A stretch of DNA of 64,000 nt from Aplectana chamaeleonis (lineage: Eukaryota; Nematoda; Chromadorea; Rhabditida; Cosmocercidae), in assembly GCA_029168955.1 (NCBI GenBank), contig JAPDOI010001172.1:62001-126000 (forward strand), read 5' to 3'. The position numbers and the translations under genes are program-made. This document shows positions 22,241 to 33,030 of the stretch, one piece after another. The notes beneath the pieces are model-generated. The model had not been told where the DNA came from, did no database searches, and saw only the letters and a program-made list of their open reading frames with translations. The stretch's first letter is position 1. Every line of letters begins with the position of its first letter.

Positions 22241-22865
22241 GCGCGACGTGATCATGAACGCTATACTTCATGCAGGATATGTACATATATAGTCTCCTTA
22301 GCATTTCTAGTCTAGTCAATGGATTTCCTACTTGTGATCTCCGCCGGGTCCGCGATGGTGCACCATAGGTGGGCTCAACTGTCGTGAATAATCGCGACCT
22401 CACGAACCGCGGCGGAGACACCGGCACACAGCTCATTAATTGAAAAGGATGCTATAGAGATTATAAGTAGCTCTGTGCCTGCGACATCGTGGTAGGTTCT
22501 GTAAAACAGCGTATTGTGTAGATCGAAGGTCTGTCTTCGGTGCTTTAGTGTGAGGCTAATTTTTGAATTAAAAGTCGGAGTCGGCTGCTTTCTCACTGGT
22601 AGGGTCAGCTGGATGGTTCGCAGTCAGTTGAATCGCACGATAGGTGACACTGAGTGCAATTACGCGCCACACGCAGGTGCAGCCGGCATGGTTCGCACTG
22701 ATACTTTGCGTTCCTCATTGTGCTTCGGAGCAAATTCAGTGTCGGTATGCCAAAACATATGCGCACAATATTTGCGCCAAAGCATAAGAAGGAGCGGAAA
22801 GTATAAGTGCGATCCGTGCCGGCTGTATGGGTATTGGTATACGTCCTTGTCGCTGCAGCGAATGG
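22241..22865. other. No gene seen
   Basis: The frame 22514-22939 has no recognised domain and runs into the duplicated block below. Confidence 0.3.
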
Positions 22866-22938
22866 CTATTAGGAGTCAAATTTACTTCGTTCCATACGCT
22901 ATTAGGAGCCAAATTTACTTCGTTCCTTCGCGTGCGTG
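22866..22938 (+). repeat. Tandem duplication, about 37 bp
   Basis: gctattaggag(t/c)caaattt then acttcgttcc is present twice in a row. Confidence 0.85.
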
Positions 22939-23345
22939 AGCGGAGCGAGGGTGGAGACAGCGAGAACGTGAGGGAAGAAGAAGACGCAGCATACGAGTGT
23001 ACACGCATGCGATCGGCGGAAATAAATCTCACTCCGAAAAAAGGGATGTACTCTGAACTGACCAGAGAACAGAATTCCATTCGAGTGCGGAACAGAGAAA
23101 GAGACATTAGAGGAAATGAAGGAATATGTACATTATAGGATAGTTTCGAGGCACAGATTAGAAACTCACATTCACACTTACGTTTTCTGTCGGAGGTACG
23201 AAACCGATTTAATCGTAGATTCTGCTCGTATTCATATTAGCACGATACGTCGCCGTAGACAAATATAGAAATAATTCTCTCTTTACAAAAAAAATTCGTG
23301 GTATCTTTTTTATAGTATGGGTTAAGCCTGCAATTATCATTTTCA
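22939..23345. other. No gene seen
   Basis: AT-rich sequence ending in CATTTTCAG at 23345, a good splice acceptor for the next entry. Confidence 0.35.
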
Positions 23346-23406
23346 GGCACCTACTGAGCAGCCTTTGATCAATCTCCTTCAGAAAGTCCGTGGGAAGTCT
23401 GCTGTT
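23346..23406 (+). CDS. Candidate exon of an unidentified gene
   Basis: Starts directly after a strong ATTTTCAG acceptor. It encodes APTEQPLINLLQKVRGKSAV and ends at TTG|GTAAGACG, a strong donor. If the donor is ignored the frame continues to a stop at 23571. It may belong to the same gene as the pieces at 17825-18405. The 5 kb between them would then be an intron filled by foldback elements, but this link is inference only. Family not recognised. Confidence 0.35.
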
Positions 23407-23597
23407 GGTAAGACGGTCATTCCGTTTCGAAGAGCTTCAAATGTTTACTTGATGACCCTGTCTCAGTTGTCCATTGTTCGGCCGGCGTCGGTAGGAGCGG
23501 GACGTTTATGGCGGTGGAAATGTGCCTGCAAGATCTCGCGAACGCTCTGCCAGTCAATGTTCATCAAGTGAGCTCTTCATGATTCCTCAAGACTTAA

Positions 23598-24298
23598 GAT
23601 CCCTCTGGGCTCATATATTCGTGGGGAAGTTCCCGAGAACGACAGCAGAACTTCCTTGAAACAACTGGGGAACTTCCCCAAATTGGGGGAGGCGAAGGGG
23701 ACGTCTCGACAGCAGTGTAATGGGGGAAGCTCCCACAGCAAGAGTTCTCTTGTTCTCCCGACTGCAGGTCTTCCCGCGACCTTACGACTGCTGATCTTCC
23801 CATTGTTCAATGATTGATCAAAATTCAGCTTGTTAGAACTGGCTGTTTTCGACAGTCTCCCGTTCCTGAAAAAACTGCGATCGGTCCAAAAATATTCACC
23901 TCGTGTCGACCCAAAAAGGGTATAGAAGCTTATTAGCTCCTCTATAAACCGGACAGAGATGCCTTACGTAGGCCTTGAGAGGCAGATCTACCCCCTCAAC
24001 TTGCGAAGTGCGAGACCACCTCGCGACTAGCCCGTCTGCATCGCCATATACGCTGCCGCTTTGTTTTCGCATTCATCATGTTCGGGGGGAGGCCATGGAA
24101 ACAACCGTTAGGCGAACTTCCCTTGTTCTCCCCCGGAGTTGACTGTTTCGAATGCCTTATCGTTAAGTATAATTCGAGGGGAGACGGGCGAGACGTCCCC
24201 ATCCGGGGGGACGTCTCCCTCCTCTCCCCTCGACCGAGTGATAACGACCAAATCAGGTCTATTGTCCTCGGGAACTTCCCCACAAATTTCTGAGGGGT
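23598..24298. mobile_element. Foldback element with GGAACTTCCCC motifs
   Basis: The left end (cgtggggaagttcccgag, 23619) pairs with the right end (ctcgggaacttccccac, 24267). The motif ggaacttcccc or its complement occurs at least five times in the element. Non-coding. Confidence 0.8.
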
Positions 24299-24344
24299 AG
24301 CATTATACATTGTAAGCCAAGTATAGTTAAGTCCGTAGCCTGTT

Positions 24345-24527
24345 TCCTCAAGAAAAACCTTTAAATCTCACCCGCGGCCGGCACGGTGGTCGCGTGCGCT
24401 GGCCCGCCGAGAGATGAGCGCAGCTGATCGGCTTCCCATGCCGCCAGCCGCCGGTGAGATTTAAGTCGCCCGCGACAGCCGCGGGCGTGCGACATTTAGG
24501 TGTTTTTTTCTTGAGAAACAAGCCAAT
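24345..24527. mobile_element. Palindromic MITE
   Basis: cctcaagaaaaacctttaaa at the left pairs with a diverged complement ending ttcttgaga at the right. GC-rich ccgcgg/gccggc cores lie inside. Confidence 0.65.
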
Positions 24528-24995
24528 TAAAGCTACACTGTAATTTTTGGGTGGCCCAGTTTGCGACTGTGTGGGCGAAATTGGATTTAGTTTAACAAAC
24601 GTTCTCGCATGGAATTTGATTTGCTTATTCATTATTACGCTTAATGGACGCACATCGTAAACACGTAGGCTAAACCCTCAACGGAACTGAGTAATCATCG
24701 AATGGAAAAAACCCTCTGTCTCACAGTAGCCGATCAAACTAAGGATGGCTTTTTGTGGGGCTCACGGTTAACGAGCCCCAACGATGACATGAACGAAGCG
24801 GGTTTCCGTCGAGCGCGTCAGGTGTTCCAGCAGAACTGCTCCTTTGCCCCACCCGCGCTGTGAATTAGATCAACGTCCCAAGTTGGTGCATCACTTTTTG
24901 GAGAGGGAAGGGAACACATCGATATCAGTATCTGCATCAGGAGCCTCGTTAACTCTAACAAATCTGAGGCTTTCGAGCGTGTAAATGAATAACCG
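24528..24995. other. No gene seen
   Basis: No coding motif recognised. Confidence 0.3.
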
Positions 24996-25134
24996 GCATG
25001 GATCGTGATGAGACTTCGCGTTCACTGCTGAATATTGGCGCAAACTCGGTGCACTTGTGTTATAGCCTATGGCACCGAGTTTGCGTCAACCTTAAACAGT
25101 GAACGTGAGGTCTCTTCACGATCCATGCCGACGT
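24996..25134. mobile_element. Palindromic MITE
   Basis: cggcatggatcgtgatgaga and cgttcactg pair with cagtgaacg and tcttcacgatccatgccg; inner arms gcgcaaactcggtgc and gcaccgagtttgcg also pair. Confidence 0.85.
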
Positions 25135-25550
25135 TACAGATGCCCGCATCAGCCGGCAGTGATGCCTATAGTCACTGAACACAGACAGAGAGAGTGAATT
25201 GAAGCACTAGAGAAAGTAGCTGCAGGTACAGGCAAGAAACAACGACAAAAAATATTAGCTCAAGTGATGGGGCACTAACCAAATGACGCGAGATTACAGT
25301 AGCTATAGAGACATAGGGATGATGGCCGTCAGGCCCGAGAGGGGTTAGAGGAACCTTAGCACATTACCCTTTCCGTGAAGAAAAATTTGTACTGACCATT
25401 GCGAGAGCAAACACAATACACGGACAGGAGATAAGAAATTCTGAAAAAATACAGATGATGTGGGACTTACTTTGTGCTTCGATTGCTTTAGCATCCGCTT
25501 GCATATGCTGTTGCCATCAATGCGTTCGTTGCTTCCGTTACGGTGTGATT
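25135..25550. other. No gene seen
   Basis: No coding motif recognised. Confidence 0.3.
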
Positions 25551-25551
25551 T

Positions 25552-25712
25552 GGGGCGGTCGTCTAGTGGTGCCAAACAATGAGGAGGCTGGGCGGGTCGG
25601 TGGGAAGGGCTAGGCACTGCGGCGGTCGGCGCCACTTCGGTAACCAATAGCGCTGCTTAGTGCTTCCCTCTGATCGGCCCAATCTTATCACTGTTTGGCG
25701 CCAGAAGACGAC
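25552..25712. mobile_element. Palindromic MITE
   Basis: ggcggtcgtctagtggtgcc then aaaca pairs with tgtttggcgccagaagacga then cc. The word tgtgattt lies just outside both ends and may be a target duplication. Confidence 0.75.
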
Positions 25713-25719
25713 CACCCTG

Positions 25720-26516
25720 TGATTTGAGTTCTAAATCCAGCAACACATTCTGATGAGACTTTCTCAGATTCAGTAACGTTCAGGTGGTCATCGCTCTCCG
25801 GAAGTATCGTGCGCTAGCCGTGCAGACTTTCGAGCAGTATCTTTCAATTCATAGAGCAATATTAAGTGTAGGCGAGAAGCATGGTGCTATCACCAAGGTA
25901 TAGATTCTTTGAAACGCCTTAAAAATTGAAAGAGTTATCCACAAAGTGTTGACAGAGTTAGGAAATTTCAGGCAGACGTGGCTCGGTTCTATCGGATATG
26001 TCAACAGCCACAGGTTGATAATGAACAGTGAATGGATGAGGATTCTATGCATAGAATTAGCGCGAATTAGTTTGGATTCATATTGATAATACAATCCCTG
26101 CAGTCAGTGATTTTCAATAAATAACTATCATTGGATTGAGGTCGTTTATCTAGCGAAATCAGATTGATAGACGTTCGATTTAGATCTATGTTCATGGAAT
26201 TATGGATACATTTTCAGACACGGACAGCCATAATCGAAATATATGTAGTATTTGTACTCGGTACTGCACCTGTCTGCCCTCAGAGCACCAAAAAAGGTTG
26301 CGCTCTCTCACAAGGGAATGACCAGACCATGTCCCCAGAACGGCCCATAAAGCCATGTTTTTCAGATTGACTACCTGTCGGCTAATCCTGAAAACCTCAA
26401 TCTAGCTGCTCGAGTAGTAGCGAAGAAAAAAGTTATGATTACTACTGAAAAAGATTATTACCATCAAACTACCCTAACCTGCCACAATTTTGAGGAGAAC
26501 AACAATCTCATTCTAT
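25720..26516. other. No gene seen; one diverged 143-bp unit
   Basis: Around 26205-26300 a single diverged copy of the 143-bp unit described below is visible (ttcagacacggacagccata, cactgcacctgt-like, gccctcag). Nothing else recognised. Confidence 0.45.
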
Positions 26517-26617
26517 AAACCGGTTAAAAACGGTCTTTGAAGACCCATTTATAGGTGTGATACAATCGATTGTATCACACCTAGAAATGGGTCTCCAACG
26601 AGAGTTTTGACCCGGCT
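26517..26617. repeat. Palindrome
   Basis: Arms run from ccggttaaaa to ttttgacccgg, centred on the perfect core gatacaatcgattgtatc. Likely a small MITE. Confidence 0.8.
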
Positions 26618-26734
26618 AAAAGAACTAGATTAGTAATTTGGGTCCAGGACTAGGTTTTCCGCACGCTGTATCAACGCAAAACTTCCTAATTAAAAATTCG
26701 ATAAATACTTGTAAATATTTCACAGCTATCGATT

Positions 26735-27455
26735 TTTTCATGAACCCCATCACATTTAGCTCTTTTCGGCTTCAAGCTGCGTCCATGAAATTTTGAGTGC
26801 GTTGTCACATCTGGACAGCCAAATACTAAATGTGGTTTTTATGTCCGTAAGCGCACCTATGTGCCCTCAGGGCATGAAAAGAAGCACCGCCTATCCTATG
26901 TAACGCTTTCCGTCTTTAAGCGGGGTCCATCAAATTTTGGGTGCATTTTCACATCCGGACAGCCATATACTGAATGTGATTTTCATGCTCGAAACTGCAC
27001 CTATATGCCCTCAGGACATAAAAACAAGCCCGCCCGCCCTATGTAGCGCTGTTCGGCTTGAAGTCGTTTCCATGAAATTTCGGGTGCGTGTTCACATCTG
27101 GACAGCCATATAATGAATGTGGTTTTCGTGCGCGAAACCGCACCTATGTGCCCTCAGGGCATGAAAAGAAGCTCCGCCTATCCTATGTAACGCTTTCCGT
27201 CTTTGAGCTGCGTCCATTAAATTTTGGGTGCATTCTCGCATCCGGACAGCAATATAGTGAATGCGATTTTCATGCTCGAAACCGCACCTATATGCCCTCA
27301 GGGCATAAAAACAAGCCCGTCCGCCCTATGTAGCGTTGTTCGGCTTCAAGCTGCGTCCATGAAATTTTGAGTGCGTTGTCACATCTGGACAGCCAAATAC
27401 TAAATGTGGTTTTTATGTCCGTAAGCGCACCTATGTGCCCTTAGGGCACCAAAAA
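26735..27455 (+). repeat. 143-144-bp tandem array, five units
   Basis: The anchor acat(c/t)(c/t)ggacagc falls at 26807, 26951, 27094, 27238 and 27381, giving spacings of 144, 143, 144 and 143. Units 1, 3 and 5 are more alike, as are 2 and 4, so the array has a dimeric higher-order repeat of about 287 bp. The frames across it (for example 26861-27046) are repeat artefacts. Confidence 0.9.
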
Positions 27456-28696
27456 TCTTTTGCTTCAAGCGGGGTCGCAAAACGTTTGTGGCCTAAGAAG
27501 GCGATTTCATGGAGGAAATTGCAAGAGATATCACAATGAACAATGCTGTTTTGTAACAGTCGACTATCCATCGTTCTACAGCCTCGCAAAACTTTTGACC
27601 TTTGGCGGGACTGAACCTGTGAATCCTAAATGCCTAAAAATGCATCTTAGTCTGCGAAATTCCAGAAAATCTGTGTCATTTCGTTGGCAGGATAGTTCGC
27701 TTGTAATGACCTCGATGACAGGGAATACTCAACACCAATGCTGCTGACATATCCAGGAGCACTTTGGTGACACACTTTAGCTGACCATGACTCTGCTTCC
27801 ATATGAATCTAGCTGTATTGCTTTTTTTTATTTTTTTATTTTTTTACTGGAACCTCACTTAAAAATGGTCAATAAAGTTCGTTTCGATCCTTTCTTCAGA
27901 CGAACTTTATTGGAACAGTCTTCTCGGGTCTCTTCAGTGAAGAAGAAGACTGTTTCGTCAGTTGGAAAGTATTTGGCTAATATTGCATTGAAATGTGTGA
28001 TCAAATTAATGGATTAATGTAATTATCATATCGAAAGTTATTCGCAAAACTTATCATGACTATCAGTGTGAAGGCAAACCATCGATGAAGTCATCGATAG
28101 TAGAGTATTGAATTAGGAAACCTTCAACTGAACTAAAATCAATGTAATTCTCATTATCTATATAAAGGGTGAGACAGAAAAAGTAGCCAGAAGAGTATTT
28201 ATTGAAGAACTGAAGGGAAAACTTTTAAAACCAATTTATGAAGAAACATTCTAAAATATAACAAGGGGATATATTATTAATGACTAACACATGATTTAGT
28301 GGCCCATTGGGCTCAAATATATCGTAGACCATCCCAAGTTCACTAGAAAAACTATCTCGCAGATAAACCACGAGACCAATAAGCGGTCGACCATCTTGTG
28401 TAGGAGACGATCAAAAATGAAACGGCCTTTGGTTCGATTCCGTAATCATTTCATGATGATGATTGTGCGTTATTATCAAATAGTTGTCTTATCATTTTAT
28501 GAAGCTGCTTTAAACTTGTAGTTAACCCGTATTAGAGTACTATCAAAGAATTCTTATTGATGCATCTTAATATGCTATTATGTATAACGTTTTCAGAATA
28601 AGTGTTTCTACATAACAAACTTTTTAAGTGCTTTACACGACCAATAAAATCGTTAAATAAACTGGAAGTCCTTGCTATTCTTAGCACCTCTGGATA
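27456..28696. other. No gene assigned
   Basis: A cysteine-containing 95-residue frame at 27460-27747 starts inside the tail of the tandem array. A small inverted repeat (ataaagttcgtttcga... pairing with ...cgaactttatt) lies at 27870-27912. No recognised gene. Confidence 0.35.
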
Positions 28697-31600
28697 TCCT
28701 ACTATATATATTTTGGTAAATTTGTGTGTGCGTGTGTGTATGTATGTATGTATGCGTTTCTCTGTGTGTTTGTTTGACCGTTTATTCGGCTTGACTTTCA
28801 AGACGGGCGACCTTACGGGTACGGACTCAAGAGCGCGCAGAATGCCGTAGAAAGTGTGCGGGACCCAAGGGGGAGCCCGCCGGACGCCGTAGAAAGTGTG
28901 TGGGACCCGAATGCGAGTGAGCAGGACGCCGTAGAAAGTGCGGGACCCAATGTTGACTGCACCGGATGCCGTAGAAAGTGTGCGGGACCCAAGGTAGAGT
29001 GCGCAGGACGCCGTAGAAAATTTGCGGGACCCAAACGGGAAAGCTCAGGACGCTGTAGAAAGTGTGCGGGACCCAAGGTAGAGTGCGCAGGACGCAGTAG
29101 AAAGTGTGCGGGACCCAGGGTAGAGTGCGCCGGACGCCGTAGAAAATTTCCGGGACCCAAATGGGAAAGCTCAGGACGCCGTAGAAAGTGTGCGGGACCC
29201 AAGGTAGAGTGCGGCGAACGCCGTAAAAGTGTGTGGGACCAAAGGTAGAGTGCGCCGGACGCCGTAGAAAGTGGGCGGGACCCGAATGCGAGTTCGCAGG
29301 ACGCCGTAGAAAGTGTGCGGGACCTAAGGTAGAGTGTGCCGGACGCCGTAGAAAGTGTGCGGGACCAAAGGTAGAGTGCGCCGGACGCCGTAGAAAGTGT
29401 GTGGGTCCCGAATGTAAGTGCGCCAGACGCCGGAGAAAGTGGGCGGGACCCAAGGAAGAGTGCGCCGGACGCCGTAGAAAGTGTGCGGGACAAAAGGGGA
29501 AGCCCGCCGGACGCCGTAGAAAGTGGGCGGGACCCAAGGTAGAGTGCGCAGGACGCAGTAGAAAGTGTGCGGGACCCAGGGTAGAGTGCGCCGGACGCCG
29601 TAGAAAATTTTCGGGACCCAAATGGGAAAGCTAAGGACGCCGTAGAAAGTGTGCGGGACCCAAGGTAGAGTGCGGCGAACGCCGTAAAAGTGTGTGGGAC
29701 CAAAGGTAGAGTGCGCCGGACGCCGTAGAAAGTGGGCGGGACCCGAATGCGAGTGCGCAGGACGCCGTAGAAAGTGTGCGGGACCAAAGGTAGAGTGCGC
29801 CGGACGCCGTAGAAAGTGTGTGGGTCCCGAATGTAAGTGCGCCAGACGCCGGAGAAAGTGGGCGGGACCCAAATGGGAGTGCTCTGTATGCCGTAGAAAG
29901 TGTGCGGGACCAAGGGGAAGCCCGCCGGACGCCGTAGAAAGTGTGTGGGACCCAATTTTGAGTGCGCAGGACGCCGTAGAAAGTGTGCGGGACCCAAGGT
30001 AGAGTGCGCCGGACGCCGTAGAAAGTGGGCGGGACCCGAATGCGAGTGCGCAGGACGCCGTAGAAAGTGTGCGGGACCTAAGGTAGAGTGTGCCGGACGC
30101 CGTAGAAAGTGTGCGGGACCAAAGGTAGAGTGCGCCGGATGCCGTAGAAAGTGTGTGGGTCCCGAATGTAAGTGCGCCAGACGCCGGAGAAAGTGGGCGG
30201 GACCCAAGGAAGAGTGCGCCGGACGCCGTAGAAAATTTGCGGGAGCCATATGGGAAAGCTCAGGACGCAGTAGAAAGTGTGCGGGACCCAAGGTAGAATG
30301 CGCCGGACGCCGTAGAAAGTGGGCGGGACCCGAATGCGAGTGCGCAGGACGCCGTAGAAAGTGTGTGGGACCCGAATGTAAGTGCGCCAGACGCCGTAGA
30401 AAGTGGGCGGGACCCAAGTGGGAGTGCTCAGGACACCGTAGAAAGTGTGTGGGACCCGAATGTAAGTGCGCCAAACGCCGGAGAAAGTGGGCGGGACCCA
30501 AATGGGAGTGCTCTGTATGCCGTAGAAAGTGTGCGGGACCCAGGGAAGCCCCGCCGGACGCCGTAGAAAGTGTGTGGGACCCAATGTTGAGTGCGCCGGA
30601 CGCCGTAGAAAATTTGCGGGACCCAAATGGGAAAGCTCAGGACGTCTTAGAAAGTGTGCGGGACCCAAGGTAGAGTGCGCCGGACGCCATAAAAGTGTGG
30701 GACCAAAGGTAGAGTGCGACGGAAGCCGTAGAAAGTGGGCGGGACCCGAATGCGAGTGCGCAGGACGCCGTAGAAAGTGTGTGGGACCCGAATGTAAGTG
30801 CGCCAGACGCCGTAAAAAGTGGGCGGGACCCAAGTGGGAGTGCTCAGGACACCGTAGAAAGTGTGTGGGACCAGAATGTAAGTGCGCCGGACGCCGTAGA
30901 AAATTTGCGGGACCCAAACGGAAAGCTCAGGACGCTGTAGAAAGTGTGCGGGACCCAAGGTAGAGTGCGCCGGACGCCGTAGAAAGTGTGTGGGACCCGA
31001 ATGTAAGTGCGCCAGACGTCGTAGAAAGTGTGCGGGACCCAAGGTAGAGTGCGCCGGACGCCGTAGAAAGTGTGTGGGACCCGAATTTAAGTGCGCCAGA
31101 CTCCGGATAAAACGGGCGGGACCCAAATGGGAGTGCTCTGTATGCCGTAGAAAGTGTGCGTGACCCAAGCGGGAGCCCGCCGGACGCCGTAGAAAGTGTG
31201 TGGGACCCGAATGCGAGTGCGCAGGACTCATAAAAAGTGTGCGGGACCCAAGTGGGAGTGCGCCGGACTCCTTAGAAAGTGTGCGGGACCCAAGGTAGAG
31301 TGCGGCGGACGCCGTAGAAAGTGTGTGGGACCCAAAGCGAGTGCGCCGGACGCTTATGAAAGTGTGCGGGACCCAAATTGAAGTGCGCAGGACGTCGTAG
31401 AAAGTGAATGGAACTCAAATGCGATTGCGCCGGGCGCCGTAGAAAGTGCGCGGGACCGAAGTAGGTTAGCGCAGAGCTTCAAAATCGTTTTGTGCATCTA
31501 TAAGAGAGTGTATACCACCCCTTTCTTCACGTCCCCTCCCCTTAACCACTCATTTCAACTGCTTAGCTGTTTATATGCACCAGCCTTTCTAAATCGGGTT

Positions 31601-32098
31601 TATATACGATGGAAATGTGAGTTAATCAAAATATGCATCCAGAAAACACAAACATCATTACTCCATTTGGCAATAAAGTTAGCAGGGTGTCGGTTGGTCA
31701 TGGAGGCGTTTACTAAATCTCAAACAGCGGTTGTCTTTATCTTGACAGAATTGAATATAAATGAACTACCACTTTAGGCCTCTTAAAGCTAAGGAAGGGC
31801 CGGTGTGCAACTGCATAAGAAAGGAGGTTAGCAGCGTTTGCAAGGTTTGAAATGGTTCGTAATTTCTGATTGCTCGAGCGTTTTCGTCGAAACCAGCTCA
31901 TGGGCTGGCGCAACCGTACTCCAGCAACAGAGGCCGGCGGTAGCCGGCAAGCTTGAGAACTTCGAACGCCATCTCACATAGAATCAGCGGAGTTCGAATC
32001 ATTCGCCTTATACTTAAGATGCCGGCGAAGCCGGCAAATGGGCCGGCGTAGCCGGACCCCAGCGGCAGAGGCCGGCGTCAGCCGACCGACGCCGCTGG
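28697..32098 (+). mobile_element. Non-autonomous Helitron carrying a 42-bp satellite, copy 1
   Basis: The 5' end is TCCTACTATATATATTTTGG directly after A. The 3' end is GCCGCTGG (CTRR type) directly before T, with palindromic GC-rich sequence just upstream (ccagcggc...gccgctgg). There is no target-site duplication; insertion is between A and T, as for Helitrons. Parts in order: terminal leader, TG/TATG microsatellite (28722-28755), unique stretch (28756-28840), satellite array (28845-31465), unique tail (31466-31870), GCCGGC-rich terminus. No Rep/helicase is encoded. Copy 2 at 38947-40387 shares both ends and the unique stretches in inverted orientation. Confidence 0.85.
28845..31465 (+). repeat. 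42-bp satellite array inside Helitron copy 1
   Basis: About 62 units. Each has the segments gtagaaagtgtgcgggaccc, aaggtagagtgcgccggacg and cc. Variant units (ggaaagctcagga, cgaatgcgagtgcgcagga, cgaatgtaagtgcgccaga) recur in blocks, which suggests duplication of several units at a time. The minus strand stays open for 562 residues (core HFLRRPAHS) and the plus strand for up to 257. These are consequences of a period divisible by three, not genes. Confidence 0.95.
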
Positions 32099-32422
32099 TA
32101 TAACAGATGATCTAATACGAAATGAAATGTTCTAATGAAAATGGGGGAAACGTATCACACTGAAAATGAAGTTATCTGTTTCAATATCGAAATCTAAAAC
32201 GATGGCCATGCTATTGTCGTCTATTGTGTTGCATTATTTCTCCACCAGTGGATCGTCACCTCTTCTTGTGAGTCTTCCTGACTCATTGTTACATCTCCGT
32301 TTCATATCCTGCCTCTTTTCGCCTTTTCGGTTTGATCTCCACTTTTATTTTAACCTCTAAACTTTTTATACTATACTTTTTACCACTATAATATACATAA
32401 TATATGCTTTTGCTCCACTAGG
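32099..32422. other. No gene seen
   Basis: AT-rich flank between the Helitron and an RTE fragment. Confidence 0.4.
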
Positions 32423-32985
32423 TTGGTGTCTGTGCAAAAATGGCAATGTGTCAATCAAGACAAGATGCGGATCTTCCGATCACTCATAATGCCGATTCTA
32501 CTGTACGGCTCGGAGTCGTAGACCTTGCTCAAGTCGGATCTCAACGAGCTGGAAGTTATCCAAATTCGGTGTTTGCGTCAAATTCTCGGAACAACGTTAA
32601 GAGATCGCGTTCGCAACGACGTTATTCGAGACAGCTGCGACCATCAACCGACGATCGAAGAACAAATCCGAACGAGGAGGTTGCGTTGGTTTGGGCACGT
32701 ATGTAGAATGGAAGTCAGCCGACTACCGCACAGCTTGTTATGGAGAAAGCGCCCAACACTGTGGAAGATCGAGGGAACAGCCCCGAAGAAGACTTGGTTG
32801 AAGCAAGTCGAAGCTGATCTGAAACCTCAACGGTGCAGTGTCGTAAATGCTAAAATAATTACGGCTAATCGTTCTGAATGGGAAGCGTATCGTTCAGGCC
32901 ACACGAGCTCTATGGCACCTAAGCAGCAGGGTACTGGTTGAGAGGTCACTCTCCGCCAGCTAATGGGATGAGTGAGTGAGTGATA
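32423..32985 (+). mobile_element. 5'-truncated RTE retrotransposon copy (3' end)
   Basis: Matches the 3' part of the RTE at 42640-46181 from the phrase aatgtgtcaatcaagacaa onward. It encodes CLRQILGTTLRDR, RRLRWFGHV and APKKTWLKQVEADLKPQRCS, with a frame change near 32525. It ends in a GATGAGTGAGTGAGTGA tail at 32968-32984. The 5' truncation is typical of target-primed reverse transcription. Both copies share the tail sequence, so they belong to one family. Confidence 0.85.
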
Positions 32986-33030
32986 ATATACCTCTTACTT
33001 ACTTAATCGGTTGGCTTTCGCCTGACGCGG

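Noticed and set aside
22514..22939. 141-residue ORF with several cysteines
   Set aside because: The C-terminal part is the 37-bp tandem duplication translated twice. The rest shows no domain.
26861..27333. Paralogous-looking small ORFs (61 and 81 residues) of similar sequence
   Set aside because: They are successive units of the 143-bp tandem repeat read in the same frame, not a gene family.
28813..30963. 562-residue minus-strand ORF and accompanying plus-strand ORFs
   Set aside because: Satellite inside a Helitron. No domain, start context or codon signal beyond the repeat unit.
28845..31465. CRISPR array
   Set aside because: Units abut without unique spacers and the context is eukaryotic transposon DNA.
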